Assembly (NCBI GenBank): GCA_034722275.1
Contig: JAYENW010000012.1
Location: forward strand, 1-64,000
Origin: M55B177 sp034722275
GTDB taxonomy: Bacteria; Chloroflexota; Dehalococcoidia; GIF9; AB-539-J10
Direction of reading: 5' to 3'
DNA: 64,000 nucleotides
This document shows, one piece after another, positions 44,985-53,379 of the stretch. Positions within the stretch are counted from its first letter, which is position 1. Each line of letters opens with the position of its first letter. The position numbers and the translations under genes are program-made. A model generated the notes under the pieces. That model was given only the letters and a program-made list of their open reading frames with translations, had not been told where the DNA came from and made no database searches.

Positions 44985-45553
44985 TAACTAACGGCCAGCC
45001 GTTTGGCTTTTTTTGAACCATATTTCACTCTGATATCTACCACGGCCACATGCAGTCCTGTGAGCTGCTCTATCGCTGTCTTGACCCTGCTTCGCAGCTC
45101 AGGCTCAATCTCAAGTATACTGCTCCCCAGGTCTGCCGAAGCCCGGCAGTCCACAAGCAAACCTTCTGGATTTTCCTTCACACTGGACTTAACATCACGT
45201 ATCCCATGAATGGCAACGCCGACGTGCTCCGCCAGTACACAAATACTATCCAGGTCAATGGTAGTAACGCCCTCATAGGTGGAGCTTATGACCAGGGATA
45301 CCGCCTTGTGTGAAGGTGCGATCTCAATGGACAGCAAACCAATCATAGCCACAGCAACAATTACACTGATTACTATAATGCTGGCCAAAGCACCACCGCT
45401 GGCATCAGCAACATGCTGTAGTATTGATTGCGCCCAGCCATAGGGCAAAATCTGCGCTGTGCTCACACCACAGGCTACAAAGAGAGTAATCACCGCCCCG
45501 GCAAAAATAACCAGAGCGGCAATCACTATTAGTATCCGATTAAAAACCGACAT
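44984..45553 (-). CDS. amaP: AmaP-type alkaline shock membrane anchor
   Basis: A 189-residue protein with two N-terminal membrane helices (about residues 5-30 and 53-74) and a cytoplasmic Asp23-like domain ending in VAVVDIRVKYGSKKAK. AmaP tethers Asp23-family proteins to the membrane in Gram-positive bacteria and is linked to envelope stress. It lies between the asp23 gene (64 bases upstream) and DUF2273. Confidence 0.85.
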   Translation of the reverse strand: MSVFNRILIVIAALVIFAGAVITLFVACGVSTAQILPYGWAQSILQHVADASGGALASIIVISVIVAVAMIGLLSIEIAPSHKAVSLVISSTYEGVTTIDLDSICVLAEHVGVAIHGIRDVKSSVKENPEGLLVDCRASADLGSSILEIEPELRSRVKTAIEQLTGLHVAVVDIRVKYGSKKAKRLAVS

Positions 45554-45617
45554 AAATATGCGCTCTCCTCCAGCTTAACATCATATCCAGGTGAGCCTGC
45601 AATAAAATTCAGCGTAT

Positions 45618-45998
45618 CTACGCCACTTTCGCCTGCTTCTTTTCCGGGAACTCAACGCTCACAACACGCACATTGATTTCTTTAGCAATAAGTCCCGTGA
45701 TCTCCAGGAGACGAGAAGCCACTTTCTTGCGCACCTCGACAATAATAGTGGGTATGTTGAACCCGTAGATGACGCCCAGTTGAAGGTCAACAATCGCCTC
45801 TTTTTTCCCCACCTCAACTGCTACCCCTACCCTGCTTTTGTCACCGGCGCCTCCCAGATGCTCAGTCAGAGCACGGCGGACAGTACTTTTACCGAGACTG
45901 GCAACCCCCTCTACTTCCTTGGCAGCCATACCTGCTATCGAAGCTACAACCTCATCACCTATGATAGTCTCGCCTGATGTTACAATTTCCTCTGCCAT
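45618..45998 (-). CDS. Asp23/Gls24 family envelope stress protein
   Basis: A 126-residue Asp23/Gls24 (DUF322) protein: IGDEVVASIAGMAAKEVEGV at the start, then KEAIVDLQLGVIYGFNIPTI and the C-terminal INVRVVSVEFPEK. Such proteins form assemblies under the membrane and respond to alkaline or cell-wall stress. AAGGAGG lies 8 bases before the ATG. A predicted promoter at 46104-46132 would drive this gene, amaP and DUF2273 as one unit. Confidence 0.9.
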   Translation of the reverse strand: MAEEIVTSGETIIGDEVVASIAGMAAKEVEGVASLGKSTVRRALTEHLGGAGDKSRVGVAVEVGKKEAIVDLQLGVIYGFNIPTIIVEVRKKVASRLLEITGLIAKEINVRVVSVEFPEKKQAKVA

Positions 45999-46103
45999 CG
46001 TTACAAACCTCCTTTTTATAATTTCTGTGGTTATCGAAGCTCTCTTTTGTAAGTATTCCTCACTAGCTCATCGGTCGCATCCTCTATAATCTGGATATTT
46101 ATG

Positions 46104-46132
46104 AGTTTAGTTTGCTTCTTGACAGATGTCAA
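46104..46132 (-). promoter_or_regulatory. Promoter of the asp23 operon with palindromic -35
   Basis: On the minus strand TTGACA (46132-46127), a 17-base spacer and TAAACT (46109-46104). The -35 is part of a perfect palindrome, TTGACA-ga-TGTCAA (46119-46132), possibly a repressor site. The rest of 46016-46375 shows nothing I recognise. Confidence 0.55.
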
Positions 46133-46375
46133 GAGAATCGAGGCTTTTGTTTCACTTCCAACTTTTCTCGCCATGCCAGGGAATATTCATACTGAGGGAA
46201 TAACAAATTTCAATTACAACAGTGGCAGTGGCTTCAGCGATAACTTCTTTTTGTAAGCCTCCTCAAAGGATATAACGCTACTCAGCAAAGATAAACAAGT
46301 GACTTATCAGCCATTCTTTGATATTTAGGACTTTCAGGCGTTTCATTTGCTCCACCTTCTTTATCCGCGTTGCTT

Positions 46376-47584
46376 TTACAGCCCCGCTTCAGCCTTCAGC
46401 ATCTCAGCTTTGTCTGTCTTCTCCCAGGGGAGATCAAGGTCTTCTCTACCAAAATGTCCGTAGATAGCAGTTTGACGGTAAATAGGGCGACGGAGGTCCA
46501 GAGTCCTGATAATAGCTTCAGGGCGAAAGTCAAAGTGTTTATTAATCAATGCGAGTATGCCCTCGTCAGAGACCTTACCTGTGCCAAATGTTTCCACAGA
46601 TAATGACAGAGGGCGAGCCTTGCCAATAGTATAGGCAACCTGGAGTTCGAGAGAATCAGCCAGGTCTGCAGCTACCATGTTCTTGGCAACATATCTGGCC
46701 ATATAGGCAGCAGAGCGATCCACCTTGCTGGGGTCTTTGCCAGAAAAACAGCCCCCTCCATGACGAGAGGCGCTGCCATAGGCGTCAACAATTATCTTCC
46801 TTCCCGTAAATCCAGTGTCACTCACAGGGCCACCTATCTCGAACTTCCCTGCGGTGTTAACCAGCACCCTAGTGTCGTCTCTCAACTCAGGGGGTATGAC
46901 TTCGCCAACTACCTTCTCCATGAGGTCATGTTCCATCACGCTCTTTTCTACACCAGGGTCGTGCTGGGCGCCCAAGATAACGCAAACGACCTTCCTGGGG
47001 ACACCGCGGCTGTATTCAACAGTCACCTGAGACTTGCCATCAGGGCGAAGATAAGAGATAACTCCATCCTTCCTCACCTGAGCCAGGCGGCGGCACAATT
47101 TATGCGCCAGCACAATAGGCAGCGGCATGAACTCCGGGGTTTCCTTACAGGCAAAGCCGGACATCATGCCCTGGTCGCCAGCGCCAGTTTTGTCCAGCAC
47201 CTCATCAGTCACCTCCCCATCCCTCATTTCCAGCGATTGTCCGATTCCGGCGGCGATGTCAGGCGATTGCTCCTTAACCGAAACGAGGACTCCACAGGTG
47301 CGGTAATCAAAGCCATACTCGGGTTTGGTATATCCGGCATCCTTAATCACCTGACGCGCAATATTCGGGATATCCACATAACAGTCACAGGTGATCTCCC
47401 CCATAACCATCGCTATACCCATGGCAACAGATACCTCACAGGCAACATGCGCCAGTGGGTCTTTCTCCAGTATCGAATCGAGAATGGCATCGGAAATCTG
47501 GTCGCATAATTTATCGGGATGACCTTCAGTAACGGACTCTGAAGTTGCCAGGTATGAATCCTGTCGGCTAAAACTGTTGGGCAT
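46376..47584 (-). CDS. metK: S-adenosylmethionine synthetase
   Basis: A 402-residue MetK, making S-adenosylmethionine from methionine and ATP. GHPDKLCDQISDAILDSIL, the ATP motif GAGDQGMMSGFA, and the P-loop-like GGGCFSGKDPSKVDRSAAY are intact. GGAGGA precedes the ATG. It lies 62 bases behind ahcY on the same strand, so synthesis of SAM and removal of SAH are encoded together. No SAM riboswitch is present in that gap. Confidence 0.98.
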   Translation of the reverse strand: MPNSFSRQDSYLATSESVTEGHPDKLCDQISDAILDSILEKDPLAHVACEVSVAMGIAMVMGEITCDCYVDIPNIARQVIKDAGYTKPEYGFDYRTCGVLVSVKEQSPDIAAGIGQSLEMRDGEVTDEVLDKTGAGDQGMMSGFACKETPEFMPLPIVLAHKLCRRLAQVRKDGVISYLRPDGKSQVTVEYSRGVPRKVVCVILGAQHDPGVEKSVMEHDLMEKVVGEVIPPELRDDTRVLVNTAGKFEIGGPVSDTGFTGRKIIVDAYGSASRHGGGCFSGKDPSKVDRSAAYMARYVAKNMVAADLADSLELQVAYTIGKARPLSLSVETFGTGKVSDEGILALINKHFDFRPEAIIRTLDLRRPIYRQTAIYGHFGREDLDLPWEKTDKAEMLKAEAGL

Positions 47585-47646
47585 TTCTCCTCCTTCTTGC
47601 TGAAAACACTGACTTCAAAATATCGAGAACCTATATTTCATATTTT

Positions 47647-48909
47647 CTATGTGCCCGCCTCCCAGCTACTGAGATATTCTTCCTGCTCCTCAGTCAGAGA
47701 ATCTATGGCAATATTCATAGAGGCAAGTTTCAACCTGCCCACCTCTTTATCGATATCGTCGGGCACAGGATAAACATCTGGCTTCAGCTTTCCTCTCATT
47801 TTGACGAGATATTCCACGCAGAGAGCCTGGTTGGCAAAACTCATGTCCATCACGCTGGCAGGGTGTCCCTCAGCAGCAGCCAGATTGATGAGCCTGCCCT
47901 CACCCAGCAAGTAGATGCAGCGCCCATCATCTAAAGTATATTCATCAACGAAAGGACGCACTCTTCTTCTTGATTTCGCCATACCTTCCAAGCCAGGAAT
48001 GTTTATCTCCACATTGAAATGCCCGCTATTGGCCACGATAGCCCTGTCCTGCATCTGCGTGAAATGAACCTCATCAATGACATTTTTATCTCCAGTGGCG
48101 GTGATGAAGACCTGGCCTATCCTGCACGCCTCGAGCAAAGGCATAACCCGATAACCATCCATAGCAGCTTCCAGAGCCAGGATAGGGTCAACCTCAGTAA
48201 CGATGACATGCGCCCCCAGGCCTTGCGCCCTTCTGGCTATCCCTTTGCCACAGAAACCATAGCCACAAACCACCACTGTTCTTCCCGCCCACAATATATT
48301 GGTAGCTCGGGTTATGCCATCAATGGTGCTCTGTCCCGTGCCATAGCGATTGTCAAAGAAGTGCTTGGTGCGCGCATCATTGACAGCAATGATAGGGTAG
48401 TTCAGGCTTCCCGCCCGGGCCATATTCCTCAGTCTGATAACTCCTGTGGTAGTTTCCTCCGCGCCACCGATAACATCATGAGTGAGTTCAGCATGTTCCC
48501 TATGAATGGCAGAGACCAGGTCAGCGCCATCATCCAGGGTAACCTGTGGCCTGTGCTCTATAGCCGTGGCGATGTGCCGGTAATAAGTTTCATTATCCTC
48601 TCCCTTGATGGCGTTAACGGGAATGCCATAGTTAACCAGTGCGGCGGCGACATCATCCTGTGTGCTCAAGGGATTGGAGGCACAGAGTACCACATCGGCT
48701 CCTCCCTCACGCAAAGTCAGAGCTAAATTGGCTGTCTCCGCAGTTATATGAAGGCAGGCAGCAACACATATGCCTCCAAGGGGCTTCTCCTGGGCAAACC
48801 TCTCCTGGACTAACTTGAGCACCGGCATTTCTCCTCCAGCCCATTCAATGCGAAGCCTGCCTCCCCCAGCCAGCGATGGATCCTTAATATCATAATTCTT
48901 CATTTTCAA
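47647..48909 (-). CDS. ahcY: Adenosylhomocysteinase
   Basis: A 420-residue S-adenosylhomocysteine hydrolase that splits SAH into homocysteine and adenosine. The NAD-binding loop GYGFCGKGIARRAQGLGA, the upstream VNDARTKHFFDNRYGTGQS segment and GHFNVEIN identify it. The C-terminus lacks the extra KxxHYRY end of eukaryotic-type enzymes and matches the shorter archaeal/thermophile form. It follows the PHP gene and precedes metK. Confidence 0.97.
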   Translation of the reverse strand: MKMKNYDIKDPSLAGGGRLRIEWAGGEMPVLKLVQERFAQEKPLGGICVAACLHITAETANLALTLREGGADVVLCASNPLSTQDDVAAALVNYGIPVNAIKGEDNETYYRHIATAIEHRPQVTLDDGADLVSAIHREHAELTHDVIGGAEETTTGVIRLRNMARAGSLNYPIIAVNDARTKHFFDNRYGTGQSTIDGITRATNILWAGRTVVVCGYGFCGKGIARRAQGLGAHVIVTEVDPILALEAAMDGYRVMPLLEACRIGQVFITATGDKNVIDEVHFTQMQDRAIVANSGHFNVEINIPGLEGMAKSRRRVRPFVDEYTLDDGRCIYLLGEGRLINLAAAEGHPASVMDMSFANQALCVEYLVKMRGKLKPDVYPVPDDIDKEVGRLKLASMNIAIDSLTEEQEEYLSSWEAGT

Positions 48910-48965
48910 AGTTTACTCTGAAATACTTTTACAACATTATCTGATAATTGTGGAGAGCTCTTTTT

Positions 48966-49832
48966 CTACCACTTGAACTGCTCAGCAACCCAATCGGGTA
49001 TATCCACCGTGCCCATCAGAACTGGTTTTTGATGACAATCGCTGCCCCCGGTCATGATCAAACCATGCTTCTGGGCAAACTCAATGTAATGCGCCGTGGT
49101 CTTGGCATTATTTCTTGAATGCCAGCACTCAACACCATCGATGTATTCTAGCATATATTTTTCTATCACCTCCGTTTGCCCATCCAGCTCGCGTGTTATG
49201 CTTGCTAAAGATGTGCCGTTGGGGTCATTGGGATGTGCCTGTACCAGAACACCACCAGCGTTTCTAATTAGCTTTGAAGCTTCCGAGAGCGAAAGCGGAT
49301 ACTTAGCTACATTGCACCTGACCAGATACCTGTCGAAGGCTTCCTGCGTATTCTTCACAATAGCTTTCTTCACCAAGTAATTTGCTATATGAGGTCGTCC
49401 AAATACGCCATCGACGCTATCCTGTATATTCTTGATATCCTCCCCGGTGAATCTTTCAATGCCCTCTTTATCGAACTCCATATTTAGTTTCTTCAGGATT
49501 TGATGCGCTCTCTTTTCCCTGTGTTCTTTTATCAACTGGAGCTTACTCTTCAGCTCTTGATTGCCAATATCATACTGGTAGCCCAGGAAATCCAGGGAAA
49601 TAGCTTTATCGTCATCTGGATAATGGAAAGCCACATTCAATTCCACTCCAGTGATATAGAATATGCTATACTCTCTCGCCAGGGTGATAGCTCTCTCCTG
49701 GCAGTCTACAGAATCATGGTCGGTTGTAGACATTAAATCGATATTCCTGTTTTTTGCTTCACGGAAAACATCCTCGATGGAGAAATTGCCATCCGAACAG
49801 GTCCTGGTATGGATGTGCAAATCTATTTTCAT
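48966..49832 (-). CDS. PHP-domain phosphoesterase
   Basis: A 288-residue PHP metal-dependent phosphoesterase of the TrpH/RNase AM-like group. Motifs: DLHIHTRTCSDG at the N-terminus, TTDHDSVDC, GVELNVAF, VQAHPNDP and GGSDCHQ. These give a trinuclear metal site. Members act on nucleotide 3',5'-bisphosphates or RNA 5' ends, but the substrate here is unknown. It starts 2 bases after the AAA_33 kinase gene ends. Confidence 0.88.
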   Translation of the reverse strand: MKIDLHIHTRTCSDGNFSIEDVFREAKNRNIDLMSTTDHDSVDCQERAITLAREYSIFYITGVELNVAFHYPDDDKAISLDFLGYQYDIGNQELKSKLQLIKEHREKRAHQILKKLNMEFDKEGIERFTGEDIKNIQDSVDGVFGRPHIANYLVKKAIVKNTQEAFDRYLVRCNVAKYPLSLSEASKLIRNAGGVLVQAHPNDPNGTSLASITRELDGQTEVIEKYMLEYIDGVECWHSRNNAKTTAHYIEFAQKHGLIMTGGSDCHQKPVLMGTVDIPDWVAEQFKW

Positions 49833-49834
49833 TC

Positions 49835-50437
49835 CTATCTCTTTTCCATGCCAATAATATACCAGTCCCGGGGAGCATCATACTGAGTGTCAACTATAAG
49901 GTGCATTATATCGAGATTGGGGTTCGCCTCTTTCAGATCATCCAGGTCAACCTCTTCGAACTTCCTCTTATTGTCGATATAGGCCTGTTCCGTAAGGGCA
50001 TTGGACTCATAAGCCTCCCTGGTGCGCCTCAGTATCCGTGCAATGGCTACCTTCTGCGGGCAGTGGGTTTGAAGGATGACAAATGTCTTACCATGTCTGG
50101 CTGCTATTGCAGCAGCACGCTTTCGCAACGATTGGGTGACAAAAGTGGCATCGAGTATCACACTGCCGCCTTTGCCAAGAATCTCGTCCGCCTGCCTGAA
50201 CACCTCATCATAGACCATCATGCGTTTATTCATATTCGAGGCGACTTTCTCATCGAATATATCCTCATTCTTCAATACTTTCAATCTAATCAGGTCAGTC
50301 CGAAGGATAGGATAGCCTTTAATCTTCGAAACCTCCTCGCTGGTCTCGGTCTTCCAGGTGCCGGGAAGCCCGCAGGTGATAAGCAAAATACCAGCCCCCA
50401 GTTCATCTCCTATGAATTTGGTAAACGGTTCTCTCAA
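49835..50437 (-). CDS. AAA_33 P-loop kinase
   Basis: A 200-residue P-loop protein. Walker A is GLPGTWKT (23-30), with Trp in place of the usual small residue; ILDATFVTQSLRKRAA holds the Walker B-like Asp, and LRRTREAYESNALTEQAYID the lid. This AAA_33 domain is often the C-terminal half of a single COG2187 protein, whose N-terminal half is encoded here as the separate upstream gene (63-base gap). The substrate is not known. Confidence 0.8.
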   Translation of the reverse strand: MREPFTKFIGDELGAGILLITCGLPGTWKTETSEEVSKIKGYPILRTDLIRLKVLKNEDIFDEKVASNMNKRMMVYDEVFRQADEILGKGGSVILDATFVTQSLRKRAAAIAARHGKTFVILQTHCPQKVAIARILRRTREAYESNALTEQAYIDNKRKFEEVDLDDLKEANPNLDIMHLIVDTQYDAPRDWYIIGMEKR

Positions 50438-50500
50438 TTTGCTACTACCATCCTTACCATTTTACTTGTTTGTCCATTGGCACAAGAACACATTCACATA

Positions 50501-51541
50501 CTATATATACGATTCTGCCAGCTCGAAATACCTCCGGGCAACTGTCAAGAGCTTTGCTTTTTCCTCTTCCGAGATATACGGGTCATCCAGCTTAAAACTT
50601 TCCACTTTTCCCCGAACGCAGGCACGGTAACACTGGTAAAATTTGACCAGCTTCAGCAGTTCATCATCATGGCTGAGCTCCACACAGGTGTTCACGAACC
50701 GCTGCGAGAGGTCACGGCGACGATAGCGGTCCAGGTCCATAGCCAGAAAGGCAATCTCAGAAGCCACATCAGAATACCTGAACCTGTCGTTAAACTCAAT
50801 GCAATCATAGATGATGATGTCATCAGCGAAGCAGACATGCGCTGCATGGAGGTCGCCGTGGCAGTTCTTTATCTTACCCTCGGTTACTCGCCGCGCAAAA
50901 AGGTCCGCATTATCCCCCATAAAAGCTTCAGTATAATTCTTGATGCGCCGGTAGTTTTCCTCTGTGAGAGAAACTCCAATATATTTCTTCGCCTGAGTGA
51001 AGTTTTCCGTATTATTTCGCTGGATAGTGTCCAATTTTCCATAAGAAGCGATCTGCGGGCTGGTTTCCGCCTTTTGGTGAAAGCTCACCAGTTTATCCGC
51101 CACTCTATCTATCATCCCCTCATCCACCTGACCACGAGTTAGCATAACATCCATCATGCGTTCCTGAGGCAACTGCCTCATCTTGACGGCATATTCCACC
51201 GCTTCCCCTTTTCCCCCAATGGTGAACCTGCCATCGTTCTCAATGATGGGCACCACCTCTAGATAAGTCTCCGGGCTGAGCCTCCTATTTAGCTCCACTT
51301 CACGTTGGCAAAAGAAATGGCGTTTCTCCAGAGTAGTATAATCCAGATAGCCCAGATTCACCGCTTTTCTAACCTTATAGGCATAATCACCTGTGAGGAA
51401 AACGAATGACATCTGCGTTTGAACCAGCTCTATCTTGTCTGCCCTGTGAGGGTAGGCTTCAGGCTCAAGCAATGAGGACAGATAAGGGGATTCTCTGCCA
51501 CACCCTGGCTTTGTTTTGTCAAGGTCTTCACTCATTTCCAC
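50501..51541 (-). CDS. COG2187 aminoglycoside phosphotransferase-like kinase
   Basis: A 346-residue kinase-fold protein. MSFVFLTGDYAYKVRKAVNL carries the ATP-binding Lys, CHGDLHAAHVCF the catalytic loop, and IIYDCIEFNDRFRYSDVASE the metal-binding Asp with family-specific FNDRFR. In many bacteria this domain is fused to an AAA_33 kinase; here they are adjacent genes. The true substrate is unknown; antibiotic resistance should not be assumed. It follows the archaemetzincin gene by 10 bases. Confidence 0.85.
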   Translation of the reverse strand: MEMSEDLDKTKPGCGRESPYLSSLLEPEAYPHRADKIELVQTQMSFVFLTGDYAYKVRKAVNLGYLDYTTLEKRHFFCQREVELNRRLSPETYLEVVPIIENDGRFTIGGKGEAVEYAVKMRQLPQERMMDVMLTRGQVDEGMIDRVADKLVSFHQKAETSPQIASYGKLDTIQRNNTENFTQAKKYIGVSLTEENYRRIKNYTEAFMGDNADLFARRVTEGKIKNCHGDLHAAHVCFADDIIIYDCIEFNDRFRYSDVASEIAFLAMDLDRYRRRDLSQRFVNTCVELSHDDELLKLVKFYQCYRACVRGKVESFKLDDPYISEEEKAKLLTVARRYFELAESYI

Positions 51542-51551
51542 TTTTCGGTTA

Positions 51552-52079
51552 CTATAGCAAATACTCCATCCTGGGGCAGCACTTGGGGCAAAAATTGATT
51601 TCCTTCCAGTCCGTGTCAGCCAGGCTGTTGGAAAAATGCATCACGCATTTGGGATTGGCACAATGCTCCAACCCCAGAGTATGCCCTACTTCATGGACAA
51701 TTTCCTTGGCAGCCCTCTGCAAAAATAGCGCTCCATCAGACAGCAAGCCATAATATTCTTGCCTCAAGCGCTGCAGAGATACAACAGCTATTCCATGAAC
51801 GACGTCCGCTTCGCCAAAGACGAAATTAAGACCCGGGGCATAAAGGTCAACATCAGCTATGCCCACAACTCTCTCGCCCTTTTCCTTTTTCTCAGCATAG
51901 AGAGAGTCTATCAACTTCGAGGCGAGATACTGCTCTCGGGCAACATCATAGGCTGGAGCCAGATTACGCAAACCTTCTTTTGTCTCCACGGGGCAGCAAA
52001 AAACGCGCCTGACTCTGTCCTTCAATTCAGTCATTATCTCACTATCTATATCGCCCAGTGGTATAAGCACAATTCTCAT
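51552..52079 (-). CDS. amzA: Archaemetzincin-type zinc metalloprotease
   Basis: A 175-residue archaemetzincin. The metzincin motif HEVGHTLGLEH is at 129-139, followed by Cys140, Cys145, VMHFSNSLADTD with the met-turn Met, and CPKC (164-167), the four Cys of the family's second zinc site. There is no signal peptide, so it acts in the cytoplasm; its natural substrate is unknown. Common in archaea, scattered in bacteria. It heads a minus-strand run through metK and is divergent from a Fur-family gene with which it shares a 128-base intergenic region. Confidence 0.93.
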   Translation of the reverse strand: MRIVLIPLGDIDSEIMTELKDRVRRVFCCPVETKEGLRNLAPAYDVAREQYLASKLIDSLYAEKKEKGERVVGIADVDLYAPGLNFVFGEADVVHGIAVVSLQRLRQEYYGLLSDGALFLQRAAKEIVHEVGHTLGLEHCANPKCVMHFSNSLADTDWKEINFCPKCCPRMEYLL

Positions 52080-52158
52080 TTTACAGATAAAGACGCGTTA
52101 AGAGAAGAAATTTTATCATAATGAAGAGAGAACTCACAGCATTGATAGATATATATAT

Positions 52159-52181
52159 CAAATGCAACAATGTTGCATTTG
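52159..52181. promoter_or_regulatory. 23-bp perfect palindrome, probable Fur-family operator
   Basis: CAAATGCAACA, a central A, then TGTTGCATTTG: an 11+1+11 perfect inverted repeat between amzA and the Fur-family gene. It overlaps the -35 box TTGCAT (52173-52178) of a promoter whose -10 is TATGAT (52196-52201, 17-base spacer), so binding would repress the Fur-family gene. Confidence 0.8.
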
Positions 52182-52207
52182 CAGTGCTGCTCTGCTATGA
52201 TGCCGGC

Positions 52208-52690
52208 ATGATTCAACGTTCGAGACGTATTTTGCGGGCTCAGGGATATAAGATGACCAGACCCCGGGAAAAGGTGCTTGAGGTTCTGGAGGAAGCAGAG
52301 AAACCGTTTTCTCCTTACGACATACAAAAAGTTTTAGCCAGGCAAGGAAAACACCTGAACCACGTTACTATCTACCGTATACTGGACCTGTTCTGCCATC
52401 TCAACCTGGCCCATAAACTGCCATCAAGTGGTAAATTCGTGAAGTGCCGCCTGGGCAATAAGGCAGGTTGCCATCGCTTTACAGTTTGCCGTCAGTGTGG
52501 CGCCATCCAGGAATTCGCCACTAACGAGCTGTGTGATGAAGAAAGTAAATTTGCTCGTAACCTTGGCTTCCATCCAGAACACCACATTTCTGAGACTTTC
52601 GGGCTCTGCTCCAATTGCTATAAATTGCCCCAGAAAGCAGGACAGGCCCCGAAAGGAAAGGCCGAAGATGCTCAAAAGAATAGTATATGA
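52208..52690 (+). CDS. Fur family metalloregulator, leaderless
   Basis: A 160-residue Fur/Zur-type regulator: MIQRSRRILRAQGYKMTRPR, the recognition helix HVTIYRILDLFCHLNL, and zinc Cys pairs CRQCG and CSNC. A longer frame from 52121 contains the operator palindrome and is not the start. The promoter TTGCAT-17-TATGAT places transcription at or next to ATG 52208, so the mRNA would be leaderless, consistent with no ribosome binding site. Zinc is a reasonable guess for the ligand because of the divergent zinc protease, but Mn or Fe cannot be excluded. Confidence 0.88.
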   Translation: MIQRSRRILRAQGYKMTRPREKVLEVLEEAEKPFSPYDIQKVLARQGKHLNHVTIYRILDLFCHLNLAHKLPSSGKFVKCRLGNKAGCHRFTVCRQCGAIQEFATNELCDEESKFARNLGFHPEHHISETFGLCSNCYKLPQKAGQAPKGKAEDAQKNSI

Positions 52691-53294
52691 ACTGGGGAGA
52701 CATGCGCCTTTCACCTTCACAGGTGCCCTCCTGGGAGTCGCCATCATGCTGGCAATAATTTGGGGCAATTTTTTACCTCACGTTGCCCCATTTTCACAGG
52801 ACATCTTCTATGTGCTGCATCCACTTCATGTGGTATTGAGTGCCCTTGTGACCACAGCGCTGTACTTGAAATATGGGAAAAGGAGGATCTGGTTAGTAAT
52901 TCTGATCGGCTATACCGGTTCAGTTGGCATAGCCACAATAAGCGATTGCCTTATTCCTTACTTGGGAGAATCTTTGCTGGCTCTGCCCGATAGAGGCATT
53001 CACATAGGCTTTATCGAAAAATGGTGGCTGGTAAATCCGGCAGCTTTTCTTGGCATCGCGCTCGGCTATTGGAAAAGGATAACCAAGTTCCCTCACTACG
53101 GACATGTGCTGATCAGCACCTGGGCATCGCTGTTCCACGTCATCATGGCCCTGGGCACAACGGTGAACTGGATTCAAATCATTATTATCCTATTGTTCCT
53201 CTTCCTCGCTGTCTGGATTCCCTGCTGCACAAGCGATATAGTGTATCCTCTGTTGTTCACCAGAAAGCGCCAGCTACAGGAAGCTGCCAGCTAA
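52668..53294 (+). CDS. Polytopic membrane protein coupled to the Fur-family gene
   Basis: A 208-residue protein with six hydrophobic segments, opening MLKRIVYELGRHAPFTFTGALLG-like and ending with WIPCCTSDIVYPLLF. Several histidines lie in or near membrane segments (HVAPFSQD, HPLHVV, HIGF, HYGHV, FHVI). It overlaps the Fur-family gene by 23 bases with its own AGGAAAGG site, so the two are made together. A metal transport or sensing role is suggested by position and by the His and Cys-Cys motifs only. I do not recognise the family. Confidence 0.75.
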   Translation: MLKRIVYELGRHAPFTFTGALLGVAIMLAIIWGNFLPHVAPFSQDIFYVLHPLHVVLSALVTTALYLKYGKRRIWLVILIGYTGSVGIATISDCLIPYLGESLLALPDRGIHIGFIEKWWLVNPAAFLGIALGYWKRITKFPHYGHVLISTWASLFHVIMALGTTVNWIQIIIILLFLFLAVWIPCCTSDIVYPLLFTRKRQLQEAAS

Positions 53295-53379
53295 GCCATA
53301 GCATACCCCAGGGCTAAAAAGAAGAGCGGAGTTGTGCTAATATTACATGCACATATTAAAGCTCATCTGAAGGATTGTT

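Noticed and set aside
47585..47646. SAM or SAH riboswitch between ahcY and metK
   Set aside because: The 62-base gap is too short for known SAM riboswitches and shows only a ribosome binding site.
49754..51142. A 462-codon open frame on the plus strand
   Set aside because: It lies wholly opposite the PHP, AAA_33 and COG2187 kinase genes, which have clear motifs; its translation shows no domain. It is a codon-bias shadow.
50501..51541. Aminoglycoside resistance enzyme
   Set aside because: The fold is shared, but family-specific motifs match COG2187 kinases of unknown substrate, in a housekeeping operon.
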